Shown one piece after another: positions 17,896 to 26,631 of a stretch of 64,000 bases of DNA. The DNA is from Marinimicrobium sp038419845 (GTDB lineage: Bacteria > Pseudomonadota > Gammaproteobacteria > Pseudomonadales > Cellvibrionaceae), in assembly GCF_038419845.1 (NCBI RefSeq), contig NZ_JBCAQT010000002.1, positions 302,794 to 366,793 on the forward strand, given 5' to 3'. A program made the translations under genes and the position numbers. Below the pieces are notes generated by a model. That model did not search any database. It saw only the letters and a program-made list of their open reading frames with translations, and had not been told where the DNA came from. Position 1 is the stretch's first letter, and every line of letters begins with the position of its first letter.

Positions 17896-19906
17896 CACTC
17901 GCCTGCAGCTCTTCGGGGGGCACGCGGGTCGCCCCCCAGCTGCGGTAGATGTAGCCTTTGACCTGCTGCAGCTCGTCCTCGCTGACGTTGGCCAGTTCGC
18001 CGCGCTCCAGCGGATCGTAGTGGAAAATATACAGCCGCGAGGCGAACTGCTCGAACGGCAGTGAGGACTCGCCGAATCGCTCGCCGTTGCCCGCCGTGCT
18101 CACCTCAACGCTGTCGCCCCAGTTCTGGCCACTGTCATTGTTGGGGTTATAGAAATACACCCGCATGACATCCTTGGGGTCCAGCACCACACGCAGGACC
18201 GTGATCGCATGCCAGCCGACAAAACGGGCGGCGCTGTCGGTGACGGCGATGCCCGCCGGTTGCGGATGAATCAGCGGCTGATTGCCGTTGTAGTAGGGGT
18301 GATAACTGGCATAGAAATGCCGCAGAAAGTCATCCAGCTGATCCAGTTGACCGGTTTCCACATCCACATTGATGCGAAAGCCCCGGCCCGACCACCAGCC
18401 GTGAAACTCCGGGTTCACCCAGCGGTGGGGGTCGCCCTCGCGTCCCAGGCACCGCCGGCCCATCTCGGCGTAAATCCGGTCCAGATGCGGGACCACCAGC
18501 AGCGAGACCGGGTCCAGATCCATGGGGATTTCGGTGGCGACACCGGAGAGGCTTTCCCGTGAGGAAATCGGCTGGCCTTCAAAGTGAATGATGATCTCGT
18601 CATCGCGGGCGGCCCAGACCACCATCTGCAGCAGATAGTCCGGGTCGTTGTAGGCCCACATGGACAGCGCCCGGGCCGACTGACAGGTGGGGTTGTTGCC
18701 CTGCCCGACGCCCAGCGGTTGCCCCAGCATGCACAGCACGCCCTGCATCAGCCAGGCGCGCGGTGAAGGTTGCGGGCCAAAGGCGAGCGTCAGGCGCTCC
18801 TCGGAATAGGGCGAGAGCGGCAGCGCCAACTGTCGCCAGAGGGCGGGCGCGGCCGGGGGCTGGTACAGGGTGCCCCGCTCCAGCAGCAGTGCCAGGCCAT
18901 AAATACTCTGGGCCGTCTGCGGGTGCACCGCCTCATTGATCATGGCGCGCACCAGCTCGCCGTAGCACAGCAGGCAGTCGCGCCCGGTGCTGGACAGCCC
19001 CATGGCTTCGGACACCAGGTGATCGCCGTGCTCGAGCAGGTAGCGCAGCAACACCGCGTGATAGGGCGAGACCAGGCCGGTATCGTGCATGGCCCGGGCA
19101 AAGCCGGTGGCCTCGTACTGCAGCGCCCCGGAATCCATGCTCTCCAGCCGTTCCAGGTAGACGTTCACGCCGGGGTCTTCCCGACAGGCCTGGGTGGTGC
19201 CGTAGAGGCTGCTGATCAGCCGGTCCGCGCCCTGGCCGCTGACCCCCAGGTCGATCTCGGGGTTGGCCTGACAGACGGCAATCTGGGTGATCATCTGCTT
19301 GACGCTGTCCACCTGGATGGGACGCTGCTGCAGGATGCGCCAGATCTCCTCGATCAGCTTGTCGATCACGTGCTCGTAGCCAATGCGATCGGCCAGGTGG
19401 CGGAACAGGAACCGGCTGACCTGGGCCAGTTTGCCCTGTTGTTCGCGCTCGGCTTCGCTGATGGAGCCGAACAGCAGCTCCAGGTTGATGGCCAGTACCT
19501 GCGTCAGGTAGTGGTGGGCCTGCTCGGCCGACATGCTCGGGTGCACGTAATCGCCCAAGGCAATCGCTAGCAGACGCAGTTCGCTCAGCGCCTCGATCAC
19601 CACCGTGTCGGCATCCGGGCTTTTGAGCGAATAGGTGGTGAGGGAGGGAATCAGGATCTGGGGCTGGGCCCAGTCCGAGCCCATGAACACCCCGGCCTCT
19701 TCGAGCTGCTGGGCCCGGGCTTCCACCCGGGCGCAGCCTCCCTCCACCTGCAGCAGACGGCGCGCGCTGTCAAACACCCGCCGAATCTTGGTGTGCTTGG
19801 CAAAGTCGCGCGCGTCCGCCAACGTCTGAACGGCGTTGTCCAGCTTTTCGGTCAGGCTATCCAGTTTGGCGGTGTCACCCGTCTGGTTTACCTCGGGATC
19901 ACTCAA
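17888..19906 (-). CDS. large uncharacterised protein with candidate papain-like Cys-His-Asn site
   Basis: 672 residues, no signal peptide. Residues 1-380 are mainly helical with no domain I recognise. The C-terminal part looks like a cysteine-peptidase or transglutaminase fold: GQGNNPTCQSARALSMWA (Cys408 at a helix start), GWHAITVLRVV (His566) and RVYFYNPNNDSGQNWG (Asn587/589). Spacing and order Cys-His-Asn fit papain-like clan enzymes. It begins 28 bp after the ATP-grasp gene on the same strand and is very likely in one operon with it and with MscS. I infer that an ATP-grasp ligase makes, and this protein cleaves or transfers, an amide bond, but substrates are unknown. A proline/glycine-rich stretch near 369-405 joins the halves. 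Confidence 0.6.
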   Translation of the reverse strand: MSDPEVNQTGDTAKLDSLTEKLDNAVQTLADARDFAKHTKIRRVFDSARRLLQVEGGCARVEARAQQLEEAGVFMGSDWAQPQILIPSLTTYSLKSPDADTVVIEALSELRLLAIALGDYVHPSMSAEQAHHYLTQVLAINLELLFGSISEAEREQQGKLAQVSRFLFRHLADRIGYEHVIDKLIEEIWRILQQRPIQVDSVKQMITQIAVCQANPEIDLGVSGQGADRLISSLYGTTQACREDPGVNVYLERLESMDSGALQYEATGFARAMHDTGLVSPYHAVLLRYLLEHGDHLVSEAMGLSSTGRDCLLCYGELVRAMINEAVHPQTAQSIYGLALLLERGTLYQPPAAPALWRQLALPLSPYSEERLTLAFGPQPSPRAWLMQGVLCMLGQPLGVGQGNNPTCQSARALSMWAYNDPDYLLQMVVWAARDDEIIIHFEGQPISSRESLSGVATEIPMDLDPVSLLVVPHLDRIYAEMGRRCLGREGDPHRWVNPEFHGWWSGRGFRINVDVETGQLDQLDDFLRHFYASYHPYYNGNQPLIHPQPAGIAVTDSAARFVGWHAITVLRVVLDPKDVMRVYFYNPNNDSGQNWGDSVEVSTAGNGERFGESSLPFEQFASRLYIFHYDPLERGELANVSEDELQQVKGYIYRSWGATRVPPEELQASVS

Positions 19907-19934
19907 GTGGCCTCCTGTCTACAATTAAGCCACA

Positions 19935-21176
19935 TTATACATAGAAATCGAGTTCTTCCTGCTGTTTCAACAAGTCCCGCATGGTGTGGGGATCCTTGCC
20001 GAAGAAGTACACCAAGCCCCAATGGGTGCCAAAGGCGGTGCGCTTGGTCACGGTTTCCTCGAGCGGTGCGTTCAGCTCGTGCGACTCGAAGTAATCGTGA
20101 TCCTCGGTTTCCTCGGGGATCTGCAGTTTGCTTACCACCCGGCGGCGCGGGTAAACCCCGAAACAGCCGGCCACCCCTTTGGCGTCCACCACCTCTTTGG
20201 GGAAGAAGCTGGTAATTTCCTCCTCGGTGGTTTTGGGGTCAAAGGCCATGATCATGCCCTGATAGGCATTGAAGCCGTAGGCGCGCTCGAGCAGCTCAAA
20301 TACTTTGAAGCCCGGCGGACGATAGGCCACCTCGCCAAAGTACATTTCGCCGTCATTGGTCACAAAGTACTCGGGGTGGACAAAGCCGAATTCGATATCA
20401 AAGGTTTTGATCAGTTTCTCGATCTGCTCCACGATCTGCGGGCGATACTTTTCCAGCTCCGGTGTGGCCGGGACAAACACTGAATAACCCAGTGTGACGT
20501 ATTCGGAGATGTTGAGAAACCGGATTTTGCCATTGTGAACCCAGGCCTCGACGGCAAACTCCCAGCCGTCGAGGTGTGACTCCATCAGCACCGGAAACTC
20601 TTCGTCGGGAATGGTATCGACTTCATCGGGGGTGCGAATCACCCGGTGGCCCAGACAGCCGGCTTTGTCAAACGCCTTGAGGTGAATCGGGTCGTTGGGG
20701 TCGCCATCGAGCTTGAGCAGGGTCTGGTTGACCCGCTTGAGAAAGCGCACCACATCGTCTTTGTCGTGAGCTTCTTCAAAAATGCCCACGCGAATGCCGC
20801 CCAGCTGTGCGCGGCGCTTCATCAAGGCTTTATCGCGCAACAACATGGATTGTCCGAACAGGCGGGGGTTGTCCATCAGTACCGAGTTGATCGCACCGGC
20901 CCACTCCACGGTCTCTTCAAACAGTGGAATGGACACGTCGACGCCCATGTCTTTGAGGGTCTGGGCGATCTCCATTGAACGATCATTGAGCCGCTCAAAA
21001 TTCCAGGGAACGTAGGGAATGTCGTGTTTTTCGCAATACTCTTCGGCCCAGTCGGGAGCGACGACCACATAGCGCCGATCAAACTTGTCGGCGGCTTCGA
21101 CCGCATTCAAGCTCCAGCCCAACAGGGCGATGTAGCCCTTCTCAGGGTTAAAATTGTCGGCTTCGCGCTTGCTCAT
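19935..21176 (-). CDS. ATP-grasp enzyme (carboxylate-amine ligase type)
   Basis: 413 residues, cytoplasmic. An N-terminal Rossmann-like pre-ATP-grasp region (GYIALLGWSLNAVEAADKF, then YVVVAPDWAEEYCEKHDIPYVPW) is followed by the ATP-grasp core: the central lysine region (TLLKLDGDPNDPIHLKAF), LMESHLDGWEFAVEAWVHNGKIRFLN (substrate-side beta strands), and MYFGEVAYRPPG with the Glu that normally binds Mg-ATP. Unlike biotin carboxylase or Ddl, no second family domain is present. Closest by pattern are carbamoyl-phosphate-synthase/peptide-ligase-type ATP-grasp proteins; the acceptor is unknown. It is followed by the Cys-His-Asn protein and preceded by mscS in the same direction. Confidence 0.8.
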   Translation of the reverse strand: MSKREADNFNPEKGYIALLGWSLNAVEAADKFDRRYVVVAPDWAEEYCEKHDIPYVPWNFERLNDRSMEIAQTLKDMGVDVSIPLFEETVEWAGAINSVLMDNPRLFGQSMLLRDKALMKRRAQLGGIRVGIFEEAHDKDDVVRFLKRVNQTLLKLDGDPNDPIHLKAFDKAGCLGHRVIRTPDEVDTIPDEEFPVLMESHLDGWEFAVEAWVHNGKIRFLNISEYVTLGYSVFVPATPELEKYRPQIVEQIEKLIKTFDIEFGFVHPEYFVTNDGEMYFGEVAYRPPGFKVFELLERAYGFNAYQGMIMAFDPKTTEEEITSFFPKEVVDAKGVAGCFGVYPRRRVVSKLQIPEETEDHDYFESHELNAPLEETVTKRTAFGTHWGLVYFFGKDPHTMRDLLKQQEELDFYV

Positions 21177-21213
21177 CTAGCTTCCTCCTGGTTCAACGGG
21201 TTAACCCGCTACG

Positions 21214-22056
21214 CTACTCTTTTTCGGGCTCGGAAACCACCCGGACCGGGAAAGGTTCGGTTTGGCTGCCGGCGTACAATGTGCGATGCGGGAAGGGGAT
21301 TTCAATGCCGGCTTCGTCAAAAGCGACCTTTATTTCTTCCTGGATGGTGTTGCGCAAATCGCGGAAATTCTCCCGCGTTGCCCAGACCGAAAACTGCAGG
21401 GTCAGGGCCGAATCCCCAAAGCCGGTAAACAGAAACAGGGGCTCGGGTTCGTCCAGACATAACGGGTTTTTATCCGCCACTGCCTTCAGCGTGTCACGCA
21501 CTTTTGCAATATTTTCCTTATAAGCCACGCCGAGCAGTAAATCAAAACGACGGATCGGAAAACGGGTCAGGTTGGTCATTTCGGTTTTGATCAGACTCTC
21601 GTTGGGAATGCGCACAAACAGGTTGTCGAAGGTGCGTAACTTGACCGAGAGCAGATCGATCGACAGGACTTCGCCCACGGTGGGACCCACCTGGATGAGA
21701 TCCCCCAGCTGAAACGGTTTTTCGGCCACCAGAAACAGGCCGCTGATCAGGTTGGAGGCGGAGGTCTGTGATGCGAAACCGATGGCCACGGTCAGAATCC
21801 CTGCCGCACCGAGCAGCACACTCAGACTGAAGCCCAGATGCCGCATCGCGGAGGCCAGAAACAGGCCGAGCAGAATCCAGTAGATGAGCCGCTTCAACAG
21901 CGTACTGTGGTGCGGACTCATGTGCCGGATCATGATTTTATAGGCACTGCGGGCCACCAGTCCGGCCACGAAAAAACCGATAACAATCAGAATGGCCGCG
22001 CGAATCACGGGAATGAACGGCCGATAGGTTTCCAGAGTGAGTAAGGTGTCCAACAT
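21214..22056 (-). CDS. MscS family mechanosensitive channel
   Basis: 280 residues from ATG 22056 (MLDTLLTLETYRPF). Three membrane helices include the pore helix with LGAAGILTVAIGFASQTSASNLISGLFLVAEKPFQLGD, the classic MscS signature that flows into the beta domain (VGEVLSIDLLSVKLRTFDNLFVRIPNESLIK). The C-terminal cytoplasmic part ends near FDEAGIEIPFPHRTLYA. It releases solutes at hypo-osmotic shock. The longer extension (to 22254) has no hydrophobic character and is not used. It starts 22 bp after the DUF432-like gene and precedes the ATP-grasp gene by 37 bp. Confidence 0.93.
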   Translation of the reverse strand: MLDTLLTLETYRPFIPVIRAAILIVIGFFVAGLVARSAYKIMIRHMSPHHSTLLKRLIYWILLGLFLASAMRHLGFSLSVLLGAAGILTVAIGFASQTSASNLISGLFLVAEKPFQLGDLIQVGPTVGEVLSIDLLSVKLRTFDNLFVRIPNESLIKTEMTNLTRFPIRRFDLLLGVAYKENIAKVRDTLKAVADKNPLCLDEPEPLFLFTGFGDSALTLQFSVWATRENFRDLRNTIQEEIKVAFDEAGIEIPFPHRTLYAGSQTEPFPVRVVSEPEKE

Positions 22057-22078
22057 GGTTTGATCTCTTGGGGTGATC

Positions 22079-22894
22079 CTAGTCGCTGAATATGCGGGTG
22101 AAGGCACGCACAAGACCCTGGGTCTGTGCCATCTCCTGCGCCGGAGACAACCGCTCCAGTCCCTCAGGCGCCGGCCCGACGACCAGGTTCGCCAGCGGGT
22201 TGTCATCGGTATGCTGGAGGCTGATGGGGTCGGTCCACAGAGCGCCCCGGTCACTGCCGTAAACGGCGAGACAGGGCAGAGGGATACTCAGCCGGTCGAT
22301 GGTCAACCATTGATTGGAGCGATTCTCGATGGTGACCGGCGTCACCGCCCGATGGGGCCGCAGGGGCAGCTCATCGCGGCTGTGGCGCGCTTCGGTTCGG
22401 GCGGCGTAACACAGCTCTCCGTTGCGCGTATCGGGGCCGAACCAGGTGTCGGACAGGCGCAGGCTGGGCAGGGCTTCCAGAAGCAACTCGGGCTCCCGCG
22501 GTGACTCGGGTGTCAGCAACAGCACCGCGACACTCACCGGCGAGCTGATAAAGAACGTCGTTTTCTGCTTTGCGGGAATTTGCACCGGTTGCCGGGTTTT
22601 GACCACCAGCGGCCGGTCCAGCAGCCGGGGTTTGAGGCGGAACGCCTCGGGGCTTCGGTCAAAGACATAGCGGCTGGGCACCAGGTGCTCGGGGGGCTCC
22701 CCGGCCGGCTCGCTGGTACAGAGGGTGCTCTCGGTCAGGTCGTCGGCCTGCTCCCAGGCCAGGGACCATTCGCTTTCCCGGCGCCGCAGAAAAACCGACA
22801 GGGGGCCAATGGTGCAGCGCCAGAGGCGGTCGGTTGCCAGTGTCTGTGGGTGCCACCAGGCGCTGAATTCACGTTCGGGTGTTGCGGTGTTCAT
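22079..22894 (-). CDS. DUF432-like protein, partner of mscS
   Basis: 271 residues from ATG 22894. A mostly beta-rich protein with Trp and Arg clusters (FSAWWHPQTLATDRLWRCTIGPLSVFLRRRESEWSLAWEQ) and later repeated strands such as VVKTRQPVQIPAKQKTTFFISSPVSVAVLL and VTPVTIENRSNQWLTIDRLSIPLP. No membrane segment or signal peptide is seen. I associate it with DUF432, which I remember as a neighbour of mechanosensitive channels in archaea and bacteria; this is recall, not a search. Its stop is 22 bp from the mscS start, so both are co-transcribed; a regulatory role for the channel is possible. Confidence 0.55.
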   Translation of the reverse strand: MNTATPEREFSAWWHPQTLATDRLWRCTIGPLSVFLRRRESEWSLAWEQADDLTESTLCTSEPAGEPPEHLVPSRYVFDRSPEAFRLKPRLLDRPLVVKTRQPVQIPAKQKTTFFISSPVSVAVLLLTPESPREPELLLEALPSLRLSDTWFGPDTRNGELCYAARTEARHSRDELPLRPHRAVTPVTIENRSNQWLTIDRLSIPLPCLAVYGSDRGALWTDPISLQHTDDNPLANLVVGPAPEGLERLSPAQEMAQTQGLVRAFTRIFSD

Positions 22895-23109
22895 CGCTGA
22901 AAATCTCTGGGGTATCAATACGCTGTCACTTTACACTAATTTCCGCTCATTTCCGGTCCCGGGGAGTCGGTTGCGCGCTGTCGCCACTCTGCACCCCGAA
23001 TTTGATCGTGTCGGGCATTGGTCGTGCACCAAGCTGTTACACTTGATGTTACAGAAAGACGCTCGATCGGAGCGATTCGTGCACAATGACACTGGCGAAA
23101 CACCGGCCT

Positions 23110-24123
23110 ATGACCACTCCCCTGCTGATCTGTGATGATTCACTGGTTGCGCGCAAACAGATGCGTCGAGCACTCCCCGCTGACTGGGACGTGACCGTCA
23201 CTTATGCTCAAGACGGAAGGCAGTGCCTGGAGCAGTTGCGGTCCGGCGCCGGGGACATCCTCTTCCTGGATCTGAACATGCCCGTGATGGATGGCTATGA
23301 AGTGCTGCAGGCCATTCGTGAAGAGGACCTGTCGACTCTGGTGGTGGTGGTCTCGGGCGATATCCAGCCCGAGGCGCAAAAGCGGGTGCGTCGGTTGGGG
23401 GCGATTGCCCTGATGCGCAAGCCGGTGGCGGCAGAGGATCTGCAGACCCTGCTGGCCGATTTCGGGCTCTATTCTCCCACTTCAGGCGGCGCTTGCGAGC
23501 TGGACCCCGCGCCCGAGTCTGAACCCGAAGCTGGCTGGATCGATATCCTGCAGGAACAAGCCAATATCGCCATGGGCCAGGCCGGCGATCGGCTGGCCCG
23601 CCTTTTGGGGGTGTTTGTCGAGCTGGCGGTGCCGCGGGTCAACACGCTCGCGGCCAGCGAGCTGCACATGGCGCTCTCGGTGGGCAGCACCCACACAAAG
23701 TGGTCCGGTGTGTGTCAGGGGTTTGTCGGCGGAGGCCTGGCGGGAGAGGCGCTGTTGCTGTTCAGTGACAGCAGTATTGAAGACATGAGCACCCTGCTCG
23801 GTTACACCCTTAATGAAACCGAGCACCGGGATATCGAAGTTCTGATGGACCTCTCCGGCATTCTCGCCGGGGCATTTCTCGGGGGGCTGGGGCAACAGCT
23901 GGACCTGTCTCCACGCCTGAGCCACCCGGTGGTGCTGGGCACTCATGTGCATATGGATGACCTCCTGCAGGCCAACAAAAGCCGGTGGGAACAACTGCTG
24001 ACCATTGAGCTGTCATTCGCGGTGGAGGGCCACGATATCGTGGGCAATCTGTTACTGCTGTTGACCGAGGACTCCATTCCCCGCCTGCGGCAGACCCTGG
24101 ACTATCTACAGGAGGCTTCATGA
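23110..24123 (+). CDS. CheY-like receiver fused to a CheC/CheX-like domain
   Basis: 337 residues from ATG 23110 (or 345 from ATG 23086, where GGAG precedes at 12 bases). The receiver (about 1-120) has LLICDDSLVARKQM, phospho-acceptor Asp in ILFLDLNMPVMDGYEVLQ, VVVVSGD and MRKPVAA. The C-terminal about 190 residues have two similar halves, each like a CheC/CheX phosphatase unit, but the catalytic S-x3-E-x2-N pattern is replaced (DLSGILAGAFLGGL), so phosphatase activity is doubtful. The stop overlaps the start of the GGDEF gene by four bases (ATGA), so the pair is translationally coupled and I infer the receiver controls the cyclase. Confidence 0.75.
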   Translation: MTTPLLICDDSLVARKQMRRALPADWDVTVTYAQDGRQCLEQLRSGAGDILFLDLNMPVMDGYEVLQAIREEDLSTLVVVVSGDIQPEAQKRVRRLGAIALMRKPVAAEDLQTLLADFGLYSPTSGGACELDPAPESEPEAGWIDILQEQANIAMGQAGDRLARLLGVFVELAVPRVNTLAASELHMALSVGSTHTKWSGVCQGFVGGGLAGEALLLFSDSSIEDMSTLLGYTLNETEHRDIEVLMDLSGILAGAFLGGLGQQLDLSPRLSHPVVLGTHVHMDDLLQANKSRWEQLLTIELSFAVEGHDIVGNLLLLLTEDSIPRLRQTLDYLQEAS

Positions 24124-25076
24124 CCCAGCCGGAATTTGCCCTACAGGACATTCACTGGCTGATGGATCTGTTGCAGACCGTGGAGGTGGGCATCGTGGTC
24201 CTGGACCAGCATTACAAGGTTCGCGCCTGGAATGGCTTCATGGAAAATCACAGCGGCCTGTCGGCCGGGGAGACGCAGGGCCACAACCTGTTCACCCTCT
24301 TTCCCGACCTGCCGGTGCACTGGCTCGAGCGGAAAATTTCGACCGTCCGCCTGCTCAACACCCGAACCTTCAGCAGTTGGGAGCAGCGCCCCTACCTGTT
24401 CCGTTTTCGCAATCGCCGGCCGATCACCGGGATTGAACCCTTCATGTACCAGAACATCACTTTCTTTCCTCTGACCGACCTCAACGGCGAGGTGGACTCG
24501 GTGTGCCTGCTGATTTACGACGTCACCGACATGGCCAGCAACCGCCGACAACTGGAGCGCAGCAACGCCCAGCTGACCCGTCTGAGTCAGATCGATGGCC
24601 TCACCGGGTTGTTCAACCGCTCCACCTGGGAGGCGTTTCTGGACACCGAGTTTCAGCGTAATCACCGCTACGGCTCCGAGGCGGCGCTGGTGATGCTGGA
24701 TATCGACCACTTCAAGCCCATCAACGATACCTACGGTCACCCGGCGGGGGACGAAGTCATCCGCACCATCAGCCGCCTGATCCGGCACAATCTGCGCCAG
24801 CCCGACATCGCCGGGCGCTATGGGGGAGAGGAGTTTGCGGTGATTCTGCCCGAGACCGACCGGGAGGGAGCGCATTGCTTTGCCGAGCGTATCCGCGAGG
24901 TGGTGGAGCAACAGGTGATCCCCTGCGATTCGGCCGACCTGCAGGTGACCCTGAGCCTGGGAGTGGCGACAGCCTCACCCGATTTTGCCTCGGCCGACGA
25001 CTGGCTGAAGACTGCCGATAAGGCACTCTATATCTCCAAAGAGTCCGGTCGCAACCGGGTGTCGGTGCTGGACTGA
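24120..25076 (+). CDS. PAS-GGDEF diguanylate cyclase
   Basis: 318 residues, no membrane segment. A PAS domain (about 12-140: VEVGIVVLDQHYKVRAWNGFMENHSGLSAGE) is followed by a GGDEF domain (about 155-318) with SQIDGLTGLFNRSTWEAFL, MLDIDHFKPINDTYGHPAGDEVI and active-site GRYGGEEFAVILPETD. The inhibitory I-site RxxD is present five residues before (RQPD, then IAGRYGGEEF), so the enzyme is expected to be active and feedback-inhibited by c-di-GMP. It makes c-di-GMP from two GTP. Coupled to the CheY/CheC-like gene by a four-base overlap. Confidence 0.93.
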   Translation: MTQPEFALQDIHWLMDLLQTVEVGIVVLDQHYKVRAWNGFMENHSGLSAGETQGHNLFTLFPDLPVHWLERKISTVRLLNTRTFSSWEQRPYLFRFRNRRPITGIEPFMYQNITFFPLTDLNGEVDSVCLLIYDVTDMASNRRQLERSNAQLTRLSQIDGLTGLFNRSTWEAFLDTEFQRNHRYGSEAALVMLDIDHFKPINDTYGHPAGDEVIRTISRLIRHNLRQPDIAGRYGGEEFAVILPETDREGAHCFAERIREVVEQQVIPCDSADLQVTLSLGVATASPDFASADDWLKTADKALYISKESGRNRVSVLD

Positions 25077-25157
25077 ACCGGCCCCTTGATCCGGCGCCGG
25101 GCGGCCAGCGTAAAGCCTGTGGCAACACACTGTTGCGACCGCGAGGGGAGAAAGTGA

Positions 25158-26462
25158 ATGCGACGGGTGGGGCTCTACTGGTTTGGCAACGATCTTAGGC
25201 TGACAGACCAGCCCGGCCTGGTGCGCGCGGCGCGCGAAGTGGATGAACTCATCTGCGTCTACCTGGTGAATCCCGACTGGTTCAGACCCTCCCGCTACAG
25301 CTCGACCCGGCCTCTGGGTCGGCGGCGCGAACAGTTTCTGCTCGAATCGCTGCGGGCGCTGGATGAACGTCTGCGCCCGCTCGGGCAGCGGCTGAACGTG
25401 GCCTGGGCCCGGCCGCTGGATGTCATTCCCACCCTGATCGCCCGCTACCACCTGACCCATATTTATCGCAGCCGTCACCCCGGCTTTGATGAGGCGCGCG
25501 AATGGCGCTGGCTCTGGGACCACTACCCGCAACTGGAGTTTGTCGAAGTGGAAAACCAGACGCTGTTTGAGTCCCATCAGCTGGGCGACGGGGCGCTGCC
25601 CGCCACCTTCTCCGCCTTTCGTCGACAGATGCAAAATACCGCCGCGGCCGAGCCGGTGGCGGAACTCGAGCAATTGCCCGCCGGGCCGGAATTTTCCGGC
25701 GCCCGCCCGCCGCAACCCAAAGCCCATGACGGGGCGTTTATCGGTGGAGAGACTCCGGCGCGGCGACACCTGAACCGCTACTTCAACAGTGATCTTCCCC
25801 GTCGCTATAAACTCGATCGAAATGAGCTCGATGGTTGGGACCACTCCACCAAGTTCTCTCCCTGGCTGGCGATGGGGTGCCTGTCTCCGCGCCAGCTACT
25901 CTCGCAGCTGCGCGCCTACGAGTCCCGCAAGGGGGCCAATGAGTCCACTGAATGGATCCACTTCGAGTTGCTCTGGCGGGAGTACTTCCACTGGTCGGCG
26001 CGCGAGCTGGGCTCCGATCTCTTCCGTTTTGGCGGTCGCGCGCGCCGCCGCCCGAATACCAGCTTCTACCCCGAACGCTTCCGCAAATGGTGCGACGGCA
26101 ACACGCCCTACCCGTTAGTTAACGCCTGCATGCGCCAACTCAATCACACCGGCTATATGTCCAACCGCGGGCGGCAACTGGTGGCCAGCTGTCTGGTGAA
26201 CGAACTGTCGCTGGACTGGCGCTACGGGGCCGCCTATTTCCAGGAGCAGCTGCTGGACTACGATGTGGGCTCCAACTGGGGCAACTGGCAGTACATCGCG
26301 GGGGTGGGGGCCGATCCGCGCGGTGGCCGGCATTTCAACCTGGCCAAGCAGGCCGCCCAGTACGATCCGGACGGGGCGTTTGTCGCCAGGTGGGGCGGCG
26401 CCGGCGGCGATGCCCAGCTCGACTCGGTGGATGCCGCCGACTGGCCCATCACCCGGGATTAA
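25158..26462 (+). CDS. cryptochrome DASH / photolyase family protein
   Basis: 434 residues with the N-terminal antenna-binding alpha/beta domain (MRRVGLYWFGNDLRLTDQPGLVRAAREVDELICVYLVNPDWF) and the C-terminal FAD domain. FAD-domain landmarks: KFSPWLAMGCLSPRQLLSQL, WREYFHWSARELGSDLFRFGG, NTPYPLVNACMRQLNHTGYMSNRGRQLVASCLVNEL, and LLDYDVGSNWGNWQYIAGVGADPRGGRHFNL. The pattern YMSNRGRQ and DYDVGSNWGNWQ is that of the DASH group rather than class I CPD photolyases. It repairs CPD lesions in single-stranded DNA by light in characterised members. The next gene is uvrD, another DNA-repair gene. Confidence 0.93.
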   Translation: MRRVGLYWFGNDLRLTDQPGLVRAAREVDELICVYLVNPDWFRPSRYSSTRPLGRRREQFLLESLRALDERLRPLGQRLNVAWARPLDVIPTLIARYHLTHIYRSRHPGFDEAREWRWLWDHYPQLEFVEVENQTLFESHQLGDGALPATFSAFRRQMQNTAAAEPVAELEQLPAGPEFSGARPPQPKAHDGAFIGGETPARRHLNRYFNSDLPRRYKLDRNELDGWDHSTKFSPWLAMGCLSPRQLLSQLRAYESRKGANESTEWIHFELLWREYFHWSARELGSDLFRFGGRARRRPNTSFYPERFRKWCDGNTPYPLVNACMRQLNHTGYMSNRGRQLVASCLVNELSLDWRYGAAYFQEQLLDYDVGSNWGNWQYIAGVGADPRGGRHFNLAKQAAQYDPDGAFVARWGGAGGDAQLDSVDAADWPITRD

Positions 26463-26470
26463 CCCCGGGC

Positions 26471-26507
26471 TTGACAGTCCTGTTGCGGAATCTGTACGTT
26501 TAACCAG
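26471..26507 (+). promoter_or_regulatory. putative uvrD promoter with LexA-like box
   Basis: TTGACA at 26471-26476 fits a -35 box; about 16-18 bases later begins CTGTACGTTTAACCAG (26492-26507), which is one base from the CTGT-N8-ACAG LexA consensus (it has CCAG) and overlaps the -10 region. uvrD is an SOS gene in enterobacteria and pseudomonads, so LexA repression is plausible but inferred. Confidence 0.5.
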
Positions 26508-26631
26508 TTTTTCAGAGCCGATGCCCTGAAATTCCGGTCCAAACGGAGTAAACTACGGCGCTTCGGTTCCGCCCGGCTCGTCGGCCCGGACGCCGTTTTC
26601 AGTCAATCACCGCAACCCTTTTCGGATCCCC

